DNA of 64,000 nt. Origin: Candidatus Bathyarchaeota archaeon. GTDB lineage: Archaea; Thermoproteota; Bathyarchaeia; Bathyarchaeales; Bathycorpusculaceae. The notes under the pieces are model-generated. The model was not told the DNA's origin. It saw nothing but the letters and a program-made list of their open reading frames with translations, and did not search any database. Both the position numbers and the translations under genes were made by a program. Where the stretch lies: contig JAOZHX010000019.1 in assembly GCA_026014665.1 (NCBI GenBank), positions 1 through 64,000 of the forward strand, in the 5' to 3' direction. Positions 1 to 8,946 of this stretch are shown piece by piece. Numbering within the stretch: position 1 is the first letter of the stretch; every line of letters starts with the position of its first letter.

Positions 1-348
1 TGTCCAACATGTGGCAAAATCTTCGAGTACGTGGTTAAGCGTGGCAGTAAAAGGCGTTATTGCAGTATTAGATGCATGCACAGGGCTAACTATAATAAAT
101 TTAAATTAAAAAAATCAACTGCACTAACGGATAACTGTAAAACATGCGGTAAGCCGATACGCAGAGGTTGGGGTCGCAAATACTGCGATTCATGTAAATT
201 GGCAATGTTGCAAAAAAATAAGCCTAAATGCCTTAATTGTGGCAGACAATTGTCAACCAAAAGGGTTTGGCGGTTTTGCTGTGAAGACTGCTGGTTTAAG
301 TATAATTTAAGTCATGTAAACAAAAAAGAGGTTATTAATCATGTATGA
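1..348 (+). CDS. Multi-zinc-finger protein, 5' end outside window
   Basis: The reading frame is open from base 1, and the first visible codons already encode a Cys pair (CPTC), so the gene begins before the window. A GTG at 31 is an internal codon rather than a convincing start. Three zinc-knuckle modules follow one another: CxxC with a distant CxxxC, then CxxC-x12-CxxC, then CxxC-x12-CxxxC, joined by basic linkers, which suggests nucleic-acid binding. The family is not recognised. The frame ends inside the start of the next gene with an 8-bp overlap, so the two are probably co-transcribed. Composition is AT-rich compared with the genes right of 2.7 kb, fitting an integrated element. Confidence 0.65.
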   Translation, partial: CPTCGKIFEYVVKRGSKRRYCSIRCMHRANYNKFKLKKSTALTDNCKTCGKPIRRGWGRKYCDSCKLAMLQKNKPKCLNCGRQLSTKRVWRFCCEDCWFKYNLSHVNKKEVINHV

Positions 349-910
349 TAAAAATTTGTTTTACTGGTTTAAGACGGAATTGGATGGAATAGTTGATTCA
401 ACGATTGATAAAGGCAAAATAACAACTGATGACCGATTCTTTAAAGTTTTTGCCAACAAAAAAGCAAAGATTTTAAGAGACTATGATTTTACCGAGTTAA
501 CCATACCCAAACAATACCTTAACCTAACTGAGCAACAAAAAGAATCAATTAAGCAATTGCTTACAATTTGGAACGAAAACATGTTTTATGAAGACTATCT
601 TAGGCTAATTTGCCGAGTAGGTTATTGTTATGAAAAGGCTGGACTTGAATCAAGCCCAGAGTATAATGCAATTTTACCTAATTATCAGTTCCTAAAAGAA
701 TTGTGGCAACAAGCCTACCCAATCGAGTTTAACGAATCCCAGTCTCAAAAACAAACCATACATACATATAGCCAACATCCACAACAAGTTAGACCTAACT
801 GCCCAGCTTGCCAATCAACCGATATAGTAAGTAACGGTCTCTGTTGGTTCTGCAAATCGTGCGCTAAACAATGGCTAAAAAACCCCAAACGAAAGCCAAA
901 CAATACATAA
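341..910 (+). CDS. Unknown protein with C-terminal zinc ribbon
   Basis: This 189-residue protein is not recognised as a named family. Residues 1-125 look alpha-helical and hydrophilic. A Gln/His/Ser-rich linker follows, then a zinc ribbon close to the C terminus (CPAC near residue 154 and CKSC near 172) and a basic tail. The ATG at 341 overlaps the end of the upstream zinc-finger gene, indicating translational coupling. Zinc ribbons of this kind are common in archaeal DNA-binding and transposon-linked proteins; the nearby recombinase suggests an element-borne role, which is inference. Confidence 0.6.
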   Translation: MYDKNLFYWFKTELDGIVDSTIDKGKITTDDRFFKVFANKKAKILRDYDFTELTIPKQYLNLTEQQKESIKQLLTIWNENMFYEDYLRLICRVGYCYEKAGLESSPEYNAILPNYQFLKELWQQAYPIEFNESQSQKQTIHTYSQHPQQVRPNCPACQSTDIVSNGLCWFCKSCAKQWLKNPKRKPNNT

Positions 911-1316
911 TCCTATCATCATAAATTTTAAACTCATAATACATAAACCCTGAGCATGGCTTCGGCTGTGTTTTGAGGTTTAAACTGGTAGTGGAGTCTA
1001 TTTTGGGCAGTTTTTGCGCAATTAAGCAATATTTTAAGTCGTTTCAATCGAAGTTAACCCATGTCAAATTAAGGGTTTAACGCTCTTACCGTTATCTCTC
1101 TATCTGGAGACTACGGTTTTTCACTATAAAGACCATACAAATTCATTATTATGATTATGTAACTAACGTATTAAGCACATACCTATCTTTTTGATAATTA
1201 ATGCGGTTTTAATGGTTAATTGTAGTGTGTTTTATGGAGATAGCTCCTTAATTCTAATGCGGAGTGATGCGAAAAATAAACAAAAAAATGATATAAAGAA
1301 AAGGGTTTTAGTGGGT
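911..1316. other. Gene-free AT-rich interval, 406 bp
   Basis: No convincing coding frame is present. A 60-codon plus-strand frame at 1191-1373 runs into the antisense of the recombinase C terminus and has no ribosome binding site. The interval separates the rightward zinc-finger pair from the leftward recombinase gene. It could hold an attachment site, but no duplicated core was found by eye. Confidence 0.5.
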
Positions 1317-2510
1317 TTATCTGAATTTGTCGAATGCTGGTTTCTTTTTGCCGTGCGTCTCGTAGTAGGTTAAGCGTTCATTGATGTTGCTTATACTGTT
1401 CATTACTTCTGTGAACTGTATGTTGTTTTTAGTTAGCAGTTCTTCGAGATAGGCGATTCGCTTGTTAAGGTTCTTCATGGTTTCATCGTTTGCGTCTCTC
1501 ATCTCACGCATCTGGTCACGCATAACCTCTATATCCTTTCGTGCTTGCGTTCCATGATTAACCGTTAAGAATTGGAAAGCCTTGTTGTAAGCATCTATGA
1601 TTGTTGATTGACTGATTGCGTATTTTTCCCTTGCTCCTGAACGTTTATGACCAAAAAGTGTATCTTTGATTTCTTGAGTTAAGTTAGCTCTCAACAATGC
1701 ATCATTGTAAGCGTCACGTAGGCTTTTAGTTTTAAATTCTTCTGCTCTGTCTTTGCCGTATGTTTTTTCAACCATTGCCTTAATTGTGTCGTTGATAAAA
1801 CGGGTTGTTAGCCTCTGCCCTTTTTGGCTAATGAACAATGGTGTTTTGCCGTTTGAATCTGGTTTTAGTGTTCCGCTATGCTGTCTTTCCTTAAGCAGTT
1901 CCTTGATGTCGTGAACGCATTCTTCACTTAAACAGGTTCTTTGTAGAACGTCAGTTTTTTCTCGGTACATTGAAATTGGATAATGTCCTTCGCATTGCTC
2001 AATGTTGGGTAAATCCTCAACGTTTAGGCTTGAAACATCGGTTTCGCTGAATCCGCTCTGGTACAGGCATAAAAATAACGCTCTGTCTCTTGCATCTCCG
2101 TGTTGGTAAATCTGTTTTGCTTGTTGGTTGTCTGGAATCCATTCACGAATTACCTTATCCTCTGTTCTGGTTTCAATCTTTAACTCTTTGCGTTTGAATC
2201 TTAGCGGTACTCTATGGGCTGAAAAGAAGCTAAGTACAGGTGTTAAAGTGCATTGGATTGTTGAGGCTTTAAAGTTCTGTGCGATTAACGCATTTTTGAA
2301 CTCAACCACTTTATCCTCAAAAAAGCCTCTTTCTTTCGGGTTTGTGCTTTGTAAGTCTTTAATGCGTTTTTGGAATTGCTCTGTTGGAGTCATGCCTATG
2401 AAGGCTAACCATTTAGGAAAGCGTTCTTTGTAGTTTTGCTGTGTCCTATCCCCTACTTTAGAGAGCCATTCAGTAACGTAAGGGTCACTTAGCCATTCCT
2501 TGTTAGACAT
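1317..2510 (-). CDS. Tyrosine recombinase / site-specific integrase
   Basis: The 397-residue protein has the tyrosine recombinase layout: an N-terminal SAM-like core-binding domain (about residues 10-115), a catalytic domain (about 135-320) and a C-terminal coiled coil (about 335-390). Visible catalytic elements are KSLRD (box II Arg, with the usual HxxR His replaced by Lys), LFGHK and the nucleophile in REKYAIS. The box I Arg expected where SGFSETDVSSL lies is not obvious. Enzymes of this family cut and rejoin DNA through a phosphotyrosine intermediate. The start is supported by GAGGTGA six nt upstream of ATG. It probably mobilises, or once mobilised, the element at the left of the window. 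Confidence 0.85.
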   Translation of the reverse strand: MSNKEWLSDPYVTEWLSKVGDRTQQNYKERFPKWLAFIGMTPTEQFQKRIKDLQSTNPKERGFFEDKVVEFKNALIAQNFKASTIQCTLTPVLSFFSAHRVPLRFKRKELKIETRTEDKVIREWIPDNQQAKQIYQHGDARDRALFLCLYQSGFSETDVSSLNVEDLPNIEQCEGHYPISMYREKTDVLQRTCLSEECVHDIKELLKERQHSGTLKPDSNGKTPLFISQKGQRLTTRFINDTIKAMVEKTYGKDRAEEFKTKSLRDAYNDALLRANLTQEIKDTLFGHKRSGAREKYAISQSTIIDAYNKAFQFLTVNHGTQARKDIEVMRDQMREMRDANDETMKNLNKRIAYLEELLTKNNIQFTEVMNSISNINERLTYYETHGKKKPAFDKFR

Positions 2511-2658
2511 GTAAATTCACCTCTATTATGGCATATTCCCCTCTAAAACTTTCGGTAAAACCGTATTGCTCCTTAGTTTCTGCAAAACGCTCTTTCCGTA
2601 TGCCCCATATAAGGGGGTATAGTTTCCGCAGAGCGGCAGTTTCGCTTGTCATCAGCAT
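2503..2658 (-). CDS. Small ORF overlapping the recombinase start
   Basis: A 51-codon frame lies immediately upstream of the recombinase and overlaps its start by 8 bp; the recombinase Shine-Dalgarno sequence lies inside it. The predicted peptide is charged and aromatic (contains RKLYPLIWGIRKER) and has no recognised family. An in-frame start at 2724 would lengthen it, and a plus-strand frame occupies the same DNA, so coding is uncertain. If real it would be translationally coupled to the recombinase, as small accessory or excisionase-like genes often are. Confidence 0.35.
   Translation of the reverse strand: MLMTSETAALRKLYPLIWGIRKERFAETKEQYGFTESFRGEYAIIEVNLHV
2606..2620. promoter_or_regulatory. 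Palindromic TATA region between recombinase and pheS
   Basis: The stretch CCCCATATAAGGGG is a near-perfect palindrome centred on an AT-rich TATA-like core. It lies about 100 bp from the recombinase start on the minus strand and about 115 bp from pheS on the plus strand, so it could serve transcription in either direction. The assignment rests on position and sequence only. Confidence 0.35.
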
Positions 2659-2729
2659 GCTTTTATTTGTGACCCAAGAACTATGCATAACAACAGCATC
2701 AAACCAAGATTTGACAGGTTGCATGTGGC

Positions 2730-4241
2730 ATGGTTGAACTTCGAGCGCAAGAACAACAGGTCCTCTCCATAATCGAAAAATCTGGTGGAACCCTCTCAGT
2801 TGAACAACTCATTAGCGACCTTGGTTTATCAGATGCTGCAGTCATGCGTTCAGCCCTGACCTTGCAAGAAAAAAACTTGCTAAAGATACATGCAACAACA
2901 CGAAACATCATTAAATTAACCGAGGAAGGGAAAACCTACGCCAAAGATGCTTTGCCTGAACGCAAACTAATCTCTGCCCTTGCCAAGATTGGTGGAACAG
3001 CAAACCTTCGGGAAATTGCTGTAAGAGCTCAATTGCAGCCGCAGTTTGTTCAGATTGCGCTTGGCTGGGTAATTCGGAAAAAATGGGCAATCTATAACCC
3101 GAAAGATAACATGCTCACGATGCTAAACGCTCAGGTTGCGGAAGGCTCAGATGAAATGCTTCTAAAACAGCTAGCAGAAGGGGAGCAAACAGCCCTTGAT
3201 GATTTAAACGAACCCTTAAAGCAAGCGGCTGAGCAACTCAAAAAACGCAAGCTCGCAACGATTGAACCTAAAACCAGCCGGATTCTCCAAATCACCCAGC
3301 AAGGCAAAAAAGCTGCTTTGGAAGCCACCATGGCACCAGTAGAAGTCACCCAGCTCACGCCTGAACTCATAATCACGGGCAAATGGCAAAACGTGAAACT
3401 CCAAAAATACAACATTCAAGCGCCTGTTGCCAAAACTTTCGGTGGAAAAAAACACCCATACCTGCAGTTTCTCGATGAAGTCCGAGCAAAACTTGTGCAG
3501 CTTGGCTTTGAGGAGATGACTGGAACTCAGGTGGAAACTGCGTTTTTCAATTTTGACGCTCTTTACGTTCCCCAAGACCATCCAGCGCGGGAACCAAGCG
3601 ACATCTACTACATTAAAGAGCCAGAGTTTGGCGATGTACCAGATGAGCAAACCCTAAGTCAGGTCAAACAAACCCATGAGAACGGTTGGGTTACTGGCTC
3701 AACAGGTTGGGGTTACCAGTATCAGCTGCAGGCTGCTAAACGTTTGATTTTGCGTGGTCACGGCACTTGCCTTAGCGCAAGAACCCTGCAAGCCCACACT
3801 TACCGTGTGCCAAGCAAACACTTCTCCATCGCACGGGTTTACCGTCCAGAAATCACCGATAAAACGCATCTTTCCGAGTTCAACCAGGTTGAAGGCATTA
3901 TAATCGACAAAACCCTAAACCTAAAAGACCTCTTAGGTGTTCTGGGCAAGTTCGCCATGGAAATCGCTGGAGCAGACAAAGTCCGCTTTAAACCTGACTA
4001 TTTCCCCTTCACTGAGCCCAGTGTGGAACTTAGTGCTTATAAGGAAGGTTACGGCTGGATTGAGTTTGGGGGTTCAGGAATTTTTCGTCCTGAAGTCACG
4101 TTGCCGTTGGGTGTTGTGGAGCCTGTGATTGCTTGGGGACTTGGCGTTGATCGTTTGTTCATGATGCGTGCAGGACTTGAGGATATTCGCATGATTTTTA
4201 GTCAGGATTTACAGTGGTTAAGGAGCAAACAGGTGACCTAA
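2730..4241 (+). CDS. pheS: Phenylalanine-tRNA ligase alpha subunit
   Basis: PheS charges tRNA-Phe with phenylalanine as part of an (alpha-beta)2 enzyme in the cytoplasm. The 503-residue length matches archaeal PheS. The N-terminal third (about 1-170) contains winged-helix repeats that bind tRNA. The class II catalytic domain begins near FGGKKHPYLQF, with motif 2 around residue 342 onward (GHGTCLSARTLQ, then FSIARVYRPE) and motif 3 near residue 447 (GSGIFRPEV ... GLGVDRL). pheT follows after one base, so the subunits are co-translated. ATG 2730 matches the start of the first winged helix. Confidence 0.97.
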   Translation: MVELRAQEQQVLSIIEKSGGTLSVEQLISDLGLSDAAVMRSALTLQEKNLLKIHATTRNIIKLTEEGKTYAKDALPERKLISALAKIGGTANLREIAVRAQLQPQFVQIALGWVIRKKWAIYNPKDNMLTMLNAQVAEGSDEMLLKQLAEGEQTALDDLNEPLKQAAEQLKKRKLATIEPKTSRILQITQQGKKAALEATMAPVEVTQLTPELIITGKWQNVKLQKYNIQAPVAKTFGGKKHPYLQFLDEVRAKLVQLGFEEMTGTQVETAFFNFDALYVPQDHPAREPSDIYYIKEPEFGDVPDEQTLSQVKQTHENGWVTGSTGWGYQYQLQAAKRLILRGHGTCLSARTLQAHTYRVPSKHFSIARVYRPEITDKTHLSEFNQVEGIIIDKTLNLKDLLGVLGKFAMEIAGADKVRFKPDYFPFTEPSVELSAYKEGYGWIEFGGSGIFRPEVTLPLGVVEPVIAWGLGVDRLFMMRAGLEDIRMIFSQDLQWLRSKQVT

Positions 4242-4242
4242 G

Positions 4243-5949
4243 ATGCCCACAATCGACGTTGACTTAGCTGAATTGGAACAGTTGCTTGATGTGCAGTTTG
4301 GCGGTGACATGGAAAAGCTCGATGAAGTTTTAGCTTACGTTAAAGCGGAAGTGAAAGCGAGAAACGAGAAAGAAGGCTCAGTCAGCATTGAGATGAAAGA
4401 TACCAATCGTCCTGACCTTTGGAGTGTTGAAGGCTTAACACGAGCGTTGCAAGGCTACCTTAACCAGCGAAAAGGCATAAAACCCTACGTTTGCGGCAAA
4501 CCAATCGTAGACGTGAACGTTAACGCTGATTTGTGGAACATTCGACCTTTCATCTGTTGCTCTGTAGTCAAGAACATCCATCTCCAAGACAGCACCATCA
4601 AAGGTATCATGCACCTGCAAGACAAGCTTGATCAAACGCATGGGAGAAACCGGCAGAAAACCAGTATTGGAATCTACAACTTCGACCTTATAAAACCACC
4701 AGTTAGGTACACAGCGGTTGAGCCAGCGGAAGTGCGGTTTGTTCCCTTGGGCTTTGAGGAGCAGATGGGTTTGGATGAGATTTTGGAGCGTCATCCTAAA
4801 GGCGTTGAATACGCAAGTATAGTAAAGAAGAACCCTTTGTATCCGATGCTGTTTGACAGCGAAGGCAAAGTGTTGTCGTTTCCGCCAATCATCAACTCCA
4901 ATGATTTGGGTAAAATAACTGAGGAATCGCGGAACCTGCTGGTTGAAGTCACGGGAACCCAGCATCAAACTGTGCTGAACACGTTGAATTTGGTTACGTT
5001 GGCTTTGGTTGATCGTGGAGGAGAAGCCTATGCTGCAAGGGTGCATTACCCTAAAACGCCAAATTACGCTGAGCGAACCGTGGTGACACCTGACTTTGGC
5101 AATAAACGTTTCCAACTCAGCGTTTCCGAAACCAACCGACTCTTAGGCTTAAACCTATCAGCCGAGAAAATCGTTGACTTGCTGCTTGTGGCTGGTTTGG
5201 AAGCGGAAAGTGCCGTTGGCGACTCTGTGACGGTGCTGGTTCCCTGCTATCGTGTTGATGTAATGCATCAAGTGGACATAATCGAGGATGTTGCAATAGC
5301 CTATGGCTACAACAGCATCGAGCCTTTGTGGCGTGAACTGCCAACGACTGGACATGCAAAGCCTGAGCAGAGGCTGATTGATGTTGCACGGGAGTTGATG
5401 GTTGGGTTGGGCTATCAGGAAACGCTCAACACCACGCTCACGAACCAGGAGAACCTTTTCCAAAAGATGAACATGCCGCTGAAAAGAACGATCGAGGTTT
5501 CCAACCCCAAAGTAGCAACCATGACATGCCTTCGCAACTGGCTCTTGCCAAGCCTCATGGAATTCCTCGCCGCGAACACATCAGTCGAGTTTCCGCAGAA
5601 AATATTCGAGTTGGGCAAAGTCACGTTGCCAGACGAAACCTCTGAAACAAGGTCAAAGGATGAGGATTGGCTTTGCGCAGCAACTACGCATGCGAACGCG
5701 AATTTCAGCGAAATCAAATCGGCACTGGATTTTTTCTTGGGCAACATGGGTGTTAAATGGCAAATAAAAGAAACTAATCATCCAAGCTTCATTGAAGGCA
5801 GAGTTGGCAGCGTAATTGTTGACGGTGTCGAAGTGGGCGTTGTCGGCGAGGTTAACCCGTTGGTGCTTTTGGCTTGGAAACTTGAGAACCCAGTGGCAGC
5901 CTTCGAACTAAACTTTCACACCATAACCATCAACAAATCACCCAAATAG
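4243..5949 (+). CDS. pheT: Phenylalanine-tRNA ligase beta subunit
   Basis: This 568-residue subunit partners PheS. Its length and the absence of the N-terminal tRNA-binding extension are typical of archaeal and eukaryotic cytosolic PheT. It shows the B3/B4 editing region (about 80-260), the B5 domain (about 280-350) and the catalytically inactive class II-like core ending near residue 560 (GVVGEVNPLVLLAWKLENPVAAFEL). The start lies one base after the pheS stop. A pyrimidine-rich terminator follows within 50 bp. Confidence 0.97.
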   Translation: MPTIDVDLAELEQLLDVQFGGDMEKLDEVLAYVKAEVKARNEKEGSVSIEMKDTNRPDLWSVEGLTRALQGYLNQRKGIKPYVCGKPIVDVNVNADLWNIRPFICCSVVKNIHLQDSTIKGIMHLQDKLDQTHGRNRQKTSIGIYNFDLIKPPVRYTAVEPAEVRFVPLGFEEQMGLDEILERHPKGVEYASIVKKNPLYPMLFDSEGKVLSFPPIINSNDLGKITEESRNLLVEVTGTQHQTVLNTLNLVTLALVDRGGEAYAARVHYPKTPNYAERTVVTPDFGNKRFQLSVSETNRLLGLNLSAEKIVDLLLVAGLEAESAVGDSVTVLVPCYRVDVMHQVDIIEDVAIAYGYNSIEPLWRELPTTGHAKPEQRLIDVARELMVGLGYQETLNTTLTNQENLFQKMNMPLKRTIEVSNPKVATMTCLRNWLLPSLMEFLAANTSVEFPQKIFELGKVTLPDETSETRSKDEDWLCAATTHANANFSEIKSALDFFLGNMGVKWQIKETNHPSFIEGRVGSVIVDGVEVGVVGEVNPLVLLAWKLENPVAAFELNFHTITINKSPK

Positions 5950-5975
5950 CAGTGAAAAAGAGCCTGTTTCTGCTG

Positions 5976-6003
5976 CACTTTTTTCTATAGCCCCTTTTTA
6001 TAA
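5976..6003 (+). terminator. T-rich terminator after pheT
   Basis: Two T-tracts, the second in the context CTATAGCCCCTTTTTATA, lie 30-50 bp beyond the pheT stop. Archaeal intrinsic termination relies mainly on T-tracts. Nearly the same string occurs after the aspartase gene at 46238-46255. Confidence 0.5.
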
Positions 6004-6530
6004 AGCAGTATACGGAAACGTATGCGCAAACCACCAGAAACGCTGCTGCTCTGCCACGACCTCCCTCCCCCTATACATAAATACAATGCAGGCAGAGCCG
6101 AGTGCATTAGGATTGTTTATGCGCCAATACAGAGCTCTCCTCTTAGTGATTCTTCGTTCTGTCAGCTAAAATGCCAAACGTACCCCAACAAGCCATCTCC
6201 GTAATGGTTCGATTTTTAACCAAAGAATGCGGCTTATAGTAATTATCCAGACAGCCCTTTACTCTCGTTTGGTAGATCGTATCCTGTTGGATTCTTGAAT
6301 TTTTTTCTAAGCCAATCTAATTTATCCAAGTTATGGGGTAAATGGAGATCAAACGGTTGTTTTTTGTGGTAAATTGCCATCCTTTTCTTGGTCGGTATCG
6401 GCAACTGCTGAGGCGGTAGCTAGCCAAAAAATCATCCTTTCATTCGTAAGTAGTCTAAAATATACCAGTGTCCACTGTGTACTAGTAAACCGTTCTTTTG
6501 AGGCAATTTTTAACTTGAGGTTCCACTAAA
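6004..6530. other. Intergenic region upstream of a surface protein gene
   Basis: About 530 bp lie between the pheT terminator and the surface protein start. A pyrimidine tract followed by CTATACATAAATA (about 6062-6083) resembles a TATA box. A 60-codon plus-strand frame at 6022-6204 has poor composition and no ribosome site and is not annotated. No RNA gene was recognised. Confidence 0.4.
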
Positions 6531-8156
6531 GTGGCTGACAAAAAATCTTTTAAATTGGTCTTTTTTGGGGTACTTGCGATTCTAATTCTAATTGGTTTGG
6601 GAGGCTCTGCTTTTTTTGCTAACCCCATTAGCTTAGACTTAACTGATGCGGCGCCCTACAACTTTTATGTAATCGGAGCTGCTTCCACGACCATCATAGG
6701 CAACCCCACTCAGCGGCATGCTTTTCAAGTAGTCCATAACGATGCAATAATTGAAGTAAACAAAGTAGTAAACGGAGTTACGTGGCGATATTTTGCCTAT
6801 GACAGCGATGTCGAAGGTTCCCAGATTAGGCTTTACTATTCCAACGACCCAGCAACAGGATGGACCCAATACGCCACTCCCATATTGGGACCCAAAGCAA
6901 ATTATTACCGGTGGCCAAGCACAACCCTCGTTAACGGCGTCTTCCACATGTTTGTAGAAAACCGCGCATCTGGAACGCTGGAACGCTGGACCAGCACGGA
7001 TGGAATCCACTACACGTTTTTAGAGAATGTGAAGTCAGGTGGAAATGAATACAAGAATCCCTTCATCTGGTTCAACACCAACGATAACCGCTGGTACTTG
7101 TACTCGCATGATGCAACAGCTCTTGGGGTTGGAGAGACACTCAAGGTTAGAAGCGCCAGCACGCTTGATGGCTTAAAATCGGCAGGTGACACCATTCTTG
7201 CTACCCGAAACATGTTATTTGGCTCCCCAACCATGATGTTCAACAACGGTGTTTACTGGTTGCTTGCCGAAATATACCAAAGCAACAAATGGCAGGTTAT
7301 CGCCTACTACTCAACGTCGCCTTCCGGAGGGTTTGTGGAAGCAGGCAACTCGCCTGTCATAACCTCTGATGAATCCTGTCCAATGCTCCTCTTGACTCCA
7401 AACAAAGCAAGAGCCTACCTTTATACAATTTCAGTTACTGGAACGTGGTACACCAACACGCATGAAGTAATGATTAACGCTGTTTCCCCTACACCCACAC
7501 CAACGCCATCAACATCCCCCACACCCACACCAATTCCAACCGCTTCACCCCAACCCACGCCTTCACCAACACCAACCCCCACCCCGACCCCCACGATAAC
7601 ACCCATGCCAACAGCAACCCCAACACCCGCTCCCACGCAAACACCCACACCGCCCCCAACCCCTTCACCAACGCCAATTCCAACCCCAACGCCCACGATA
7701 ACCCCGACACCAACCCCTACCCAAACACCTGACCCCACCCCCTCACCAACGCCATCGCCATCCCCCATGCCATCACCAACTCCAACACCGGTTCCCACAG
7801 AAACACCCATGCCTACGCCCTCTCCAACCCCCGACCCTTCAGTCACACAGAACACCATCCAAACATCAAGCCAAACATACATAATTTCTACCCCTTCAAC
7901 ACCCACACCTAAACCCACAGCCACTCCAATCTCTCCCACCTCTTCGCCGTCACCGCATCCAACGCAATCTCTTGATCCTCAAACAACAGACACTTTAAAG
8001 CCCAAAAACCCCGGCTCAAATGCAGAATTAGCGACTGGGATTGCCATCGGCTTAGTAATTGCTTTGTTAATCGTTGCATCAATCGCAGTTTTCATCAATC
8101 AAGACAACCGCAGGAACAAAAAACCTGAGTTAACCACCACGAATCGTGAACCTTAG
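6531..8156 (+). CDS. Stalked surface protein with GH43/GH32-like propeller
   Basis: The 541-residue protein starts with a signal or anchor helix (about 8-28). Residues 45-310 form a beta-propeller-like domain with repeats resembling five-bladed glycoside hydrolase families (for example [14 protein letters not shown] and [19 protein letters not shown]). A Thr/Pro-rich stalk of about 150 residues follows, then a C-terminal membrane helix (about 500-522) and a short basic tail. The design suggests a cell-surface glycan-binding or glycan-cleaving protein held away from the membrane; catalytic acids were not assigned. GTG 6531 follows GAGG. The stop overlaps the convergent ABC permease stop by 4 bp. 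Confidence 0.7.
   Translation: MADKKSFKLVFFGVLAILILIGLGGSAFFANPISLDLTDAAPYNFYVIGAASTTIIGNPTQRHAFQVVHNDAIIEVNKVVNGVTWRYFAYDSDVEGSQIRLYYSNDPATGWTQYATPILGPKANYYRWPSTTLVNGVFHMFVENRASGTLERWTSTDGIHYTFLENVKSGGNEYKNPFIWFNTNDNRWYLYSHDATALGVGETLKVRSASTLDGLKSAGDTILATRNMLFGSPTMMFNNGVYWLLAEIYQSNKWQVIAYYSTSPSGGFVEAGNSPVITSDESCPMLLLTPNKARAYLYTISVTGTWYTNTHEVMINAVSPTPTPTPSTSPTPTPIPTASPQPTPSPTPTPTPTPTITPMPTATPTPAPTQTPTPPPTPSPTPIPTPTPTITPTPTPTQTPDPTPSPTPSPSPMPSPTPTPVPTETPMPTPSPTPDPSVTQNTIQTSSQTYIISTPSTPTPKPTATPISPTSSPSPHPTQSLDPQTTDTLKPKNPGSNAELATGIAIGLVIALLIVASIAVFINQDNRRNKKPELTTTNREP
7487..7850 (+). repeat. Low-complexity Thr/Pro stalk repeat
   Basis: Imperfect tandem codon repeats (CCAACACC-like) encode the TPTPTPS stalk of the surface protein. 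The antisense frame is a spurious Gly/Val repeat. A similar tract lies at 57030-57575 in the other stalked gene. Confidence 0.85.
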
Positions 8157-8944
8157 AACCATGAGAGCGTTCCGTTTTTCCTTGCTGTTTTAAGGCACCA
8201 AGCATATATAGCATAGCCTAATGGCACTATTATGCAGCACATCAAAGCTAAAATCAACAGTTCTGGCAGAATCATCGTTATCGTCCAACCAGTCAACATC
8301 AGGCGTATGCAGGTAAAAAAATAGTATTGCGGAACAATATAGGAGATTGCCTGCAGGGCAGGGGGCATGATTTGCGGCGGGAAAAGAACGTTGCCAAAAA
8401 GGCTAGTCGCTATGGTTATGAAGGCAGTAACCGGGTCACCTTGTTTAGTTAGAATTAAAATGCCTGCACCGATCATGCTAAAACCCAGAAATGTCCCGAT
8501 GCCCAGCGCCAAAACTATCATGGTTCCTAAGACGTTAACGCTTAAGCTGACACCGAAGACGACCACGCCTATGACGAGATAAACAACCACCACCGCGGTG
8601 CTCCAGATGAAACCCCAAATGGAACTGCCGATTATAAACGTGGACAACCTCGTGGGTGAAACGAGGACTTCTTCGAGCGCCCACGGGTTGATGGTTTTCT
8701 GCACGAGCGTGAGCGCTTGGTTTAGGTAGGTGCTGAACGCTAAACCGATGATTAGATACGTGGTTAGGTTCATGTTGTACATTGACAAGACACTTTGGCT
8801 GGTTGCGCTACTGCCAAGATAGGCAAAAGAGAGCGCTCCAAAAAGCGCTGTTAAGACGAGTATGAGTATGTTGGTCTTGTAGGTCGAGAAGCTAATGATA
8901 TCACGTTTCATGAAATAGTAGATTTTTTCTAATTCGTCTCTCAT
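8153..8944 (-). CDS. ABC-2 type transporter permease
   Basis: The 263-residue membrane protein has about six hydrophobic helices and the ABC-2 permease signature near [24 protein letters not shown]. Such permeases pair with a cytoplasmic ATPase to export drugs, polysaccharides or lipids. It follows the ATPase gene by 2 bp on the same strand, so the two form one transcription unit. The substrate cannot be read from the sequence. Confidence 0.88.
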   Translation of the reverse strand: MRDELEKIYYFMKRDIISFSTYKTNILILVLTALFGALSFAYLGSSATSQSVLSMYNMNLTTYLIIGLAFSTYLNQALTLVQKTINPWALEEVLVSPTRLSTFIIGSSIWGFIWSTAVVVVYLVIGVVVFGVSLSVNVLGTMIVLALGIGTFLGFSMIGAGILILTKQGDPVTAFITIATSLFGNVLFPPQIMPPALQAISYIVPQYYFFTCIRLMLTGWTITMILPELLILALMCCIIVPLGYAIYAWCLKTARKNGTLSWF

Positions 8945-8946
8945 AG

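Noticed and set aside
1191-1373. 60-codon plus-strand frame near the recombinase end
   Set aside because: No ribosome site, and it overlaps the recombinase C terminus antisense.
4435-5115. 226-codon minus-strand frame inside pheT
   Set aside because: Fully antisense to a well-supported aminoacyl-tRNA synthetase gene.
7421-7939. 172-codon minus-strand frame rich in Gly and Val
   Set aside because: It is the antisense of the Thr/Pro stalk repeat, and its composition follows directly from the CCAACACC-type repeat.
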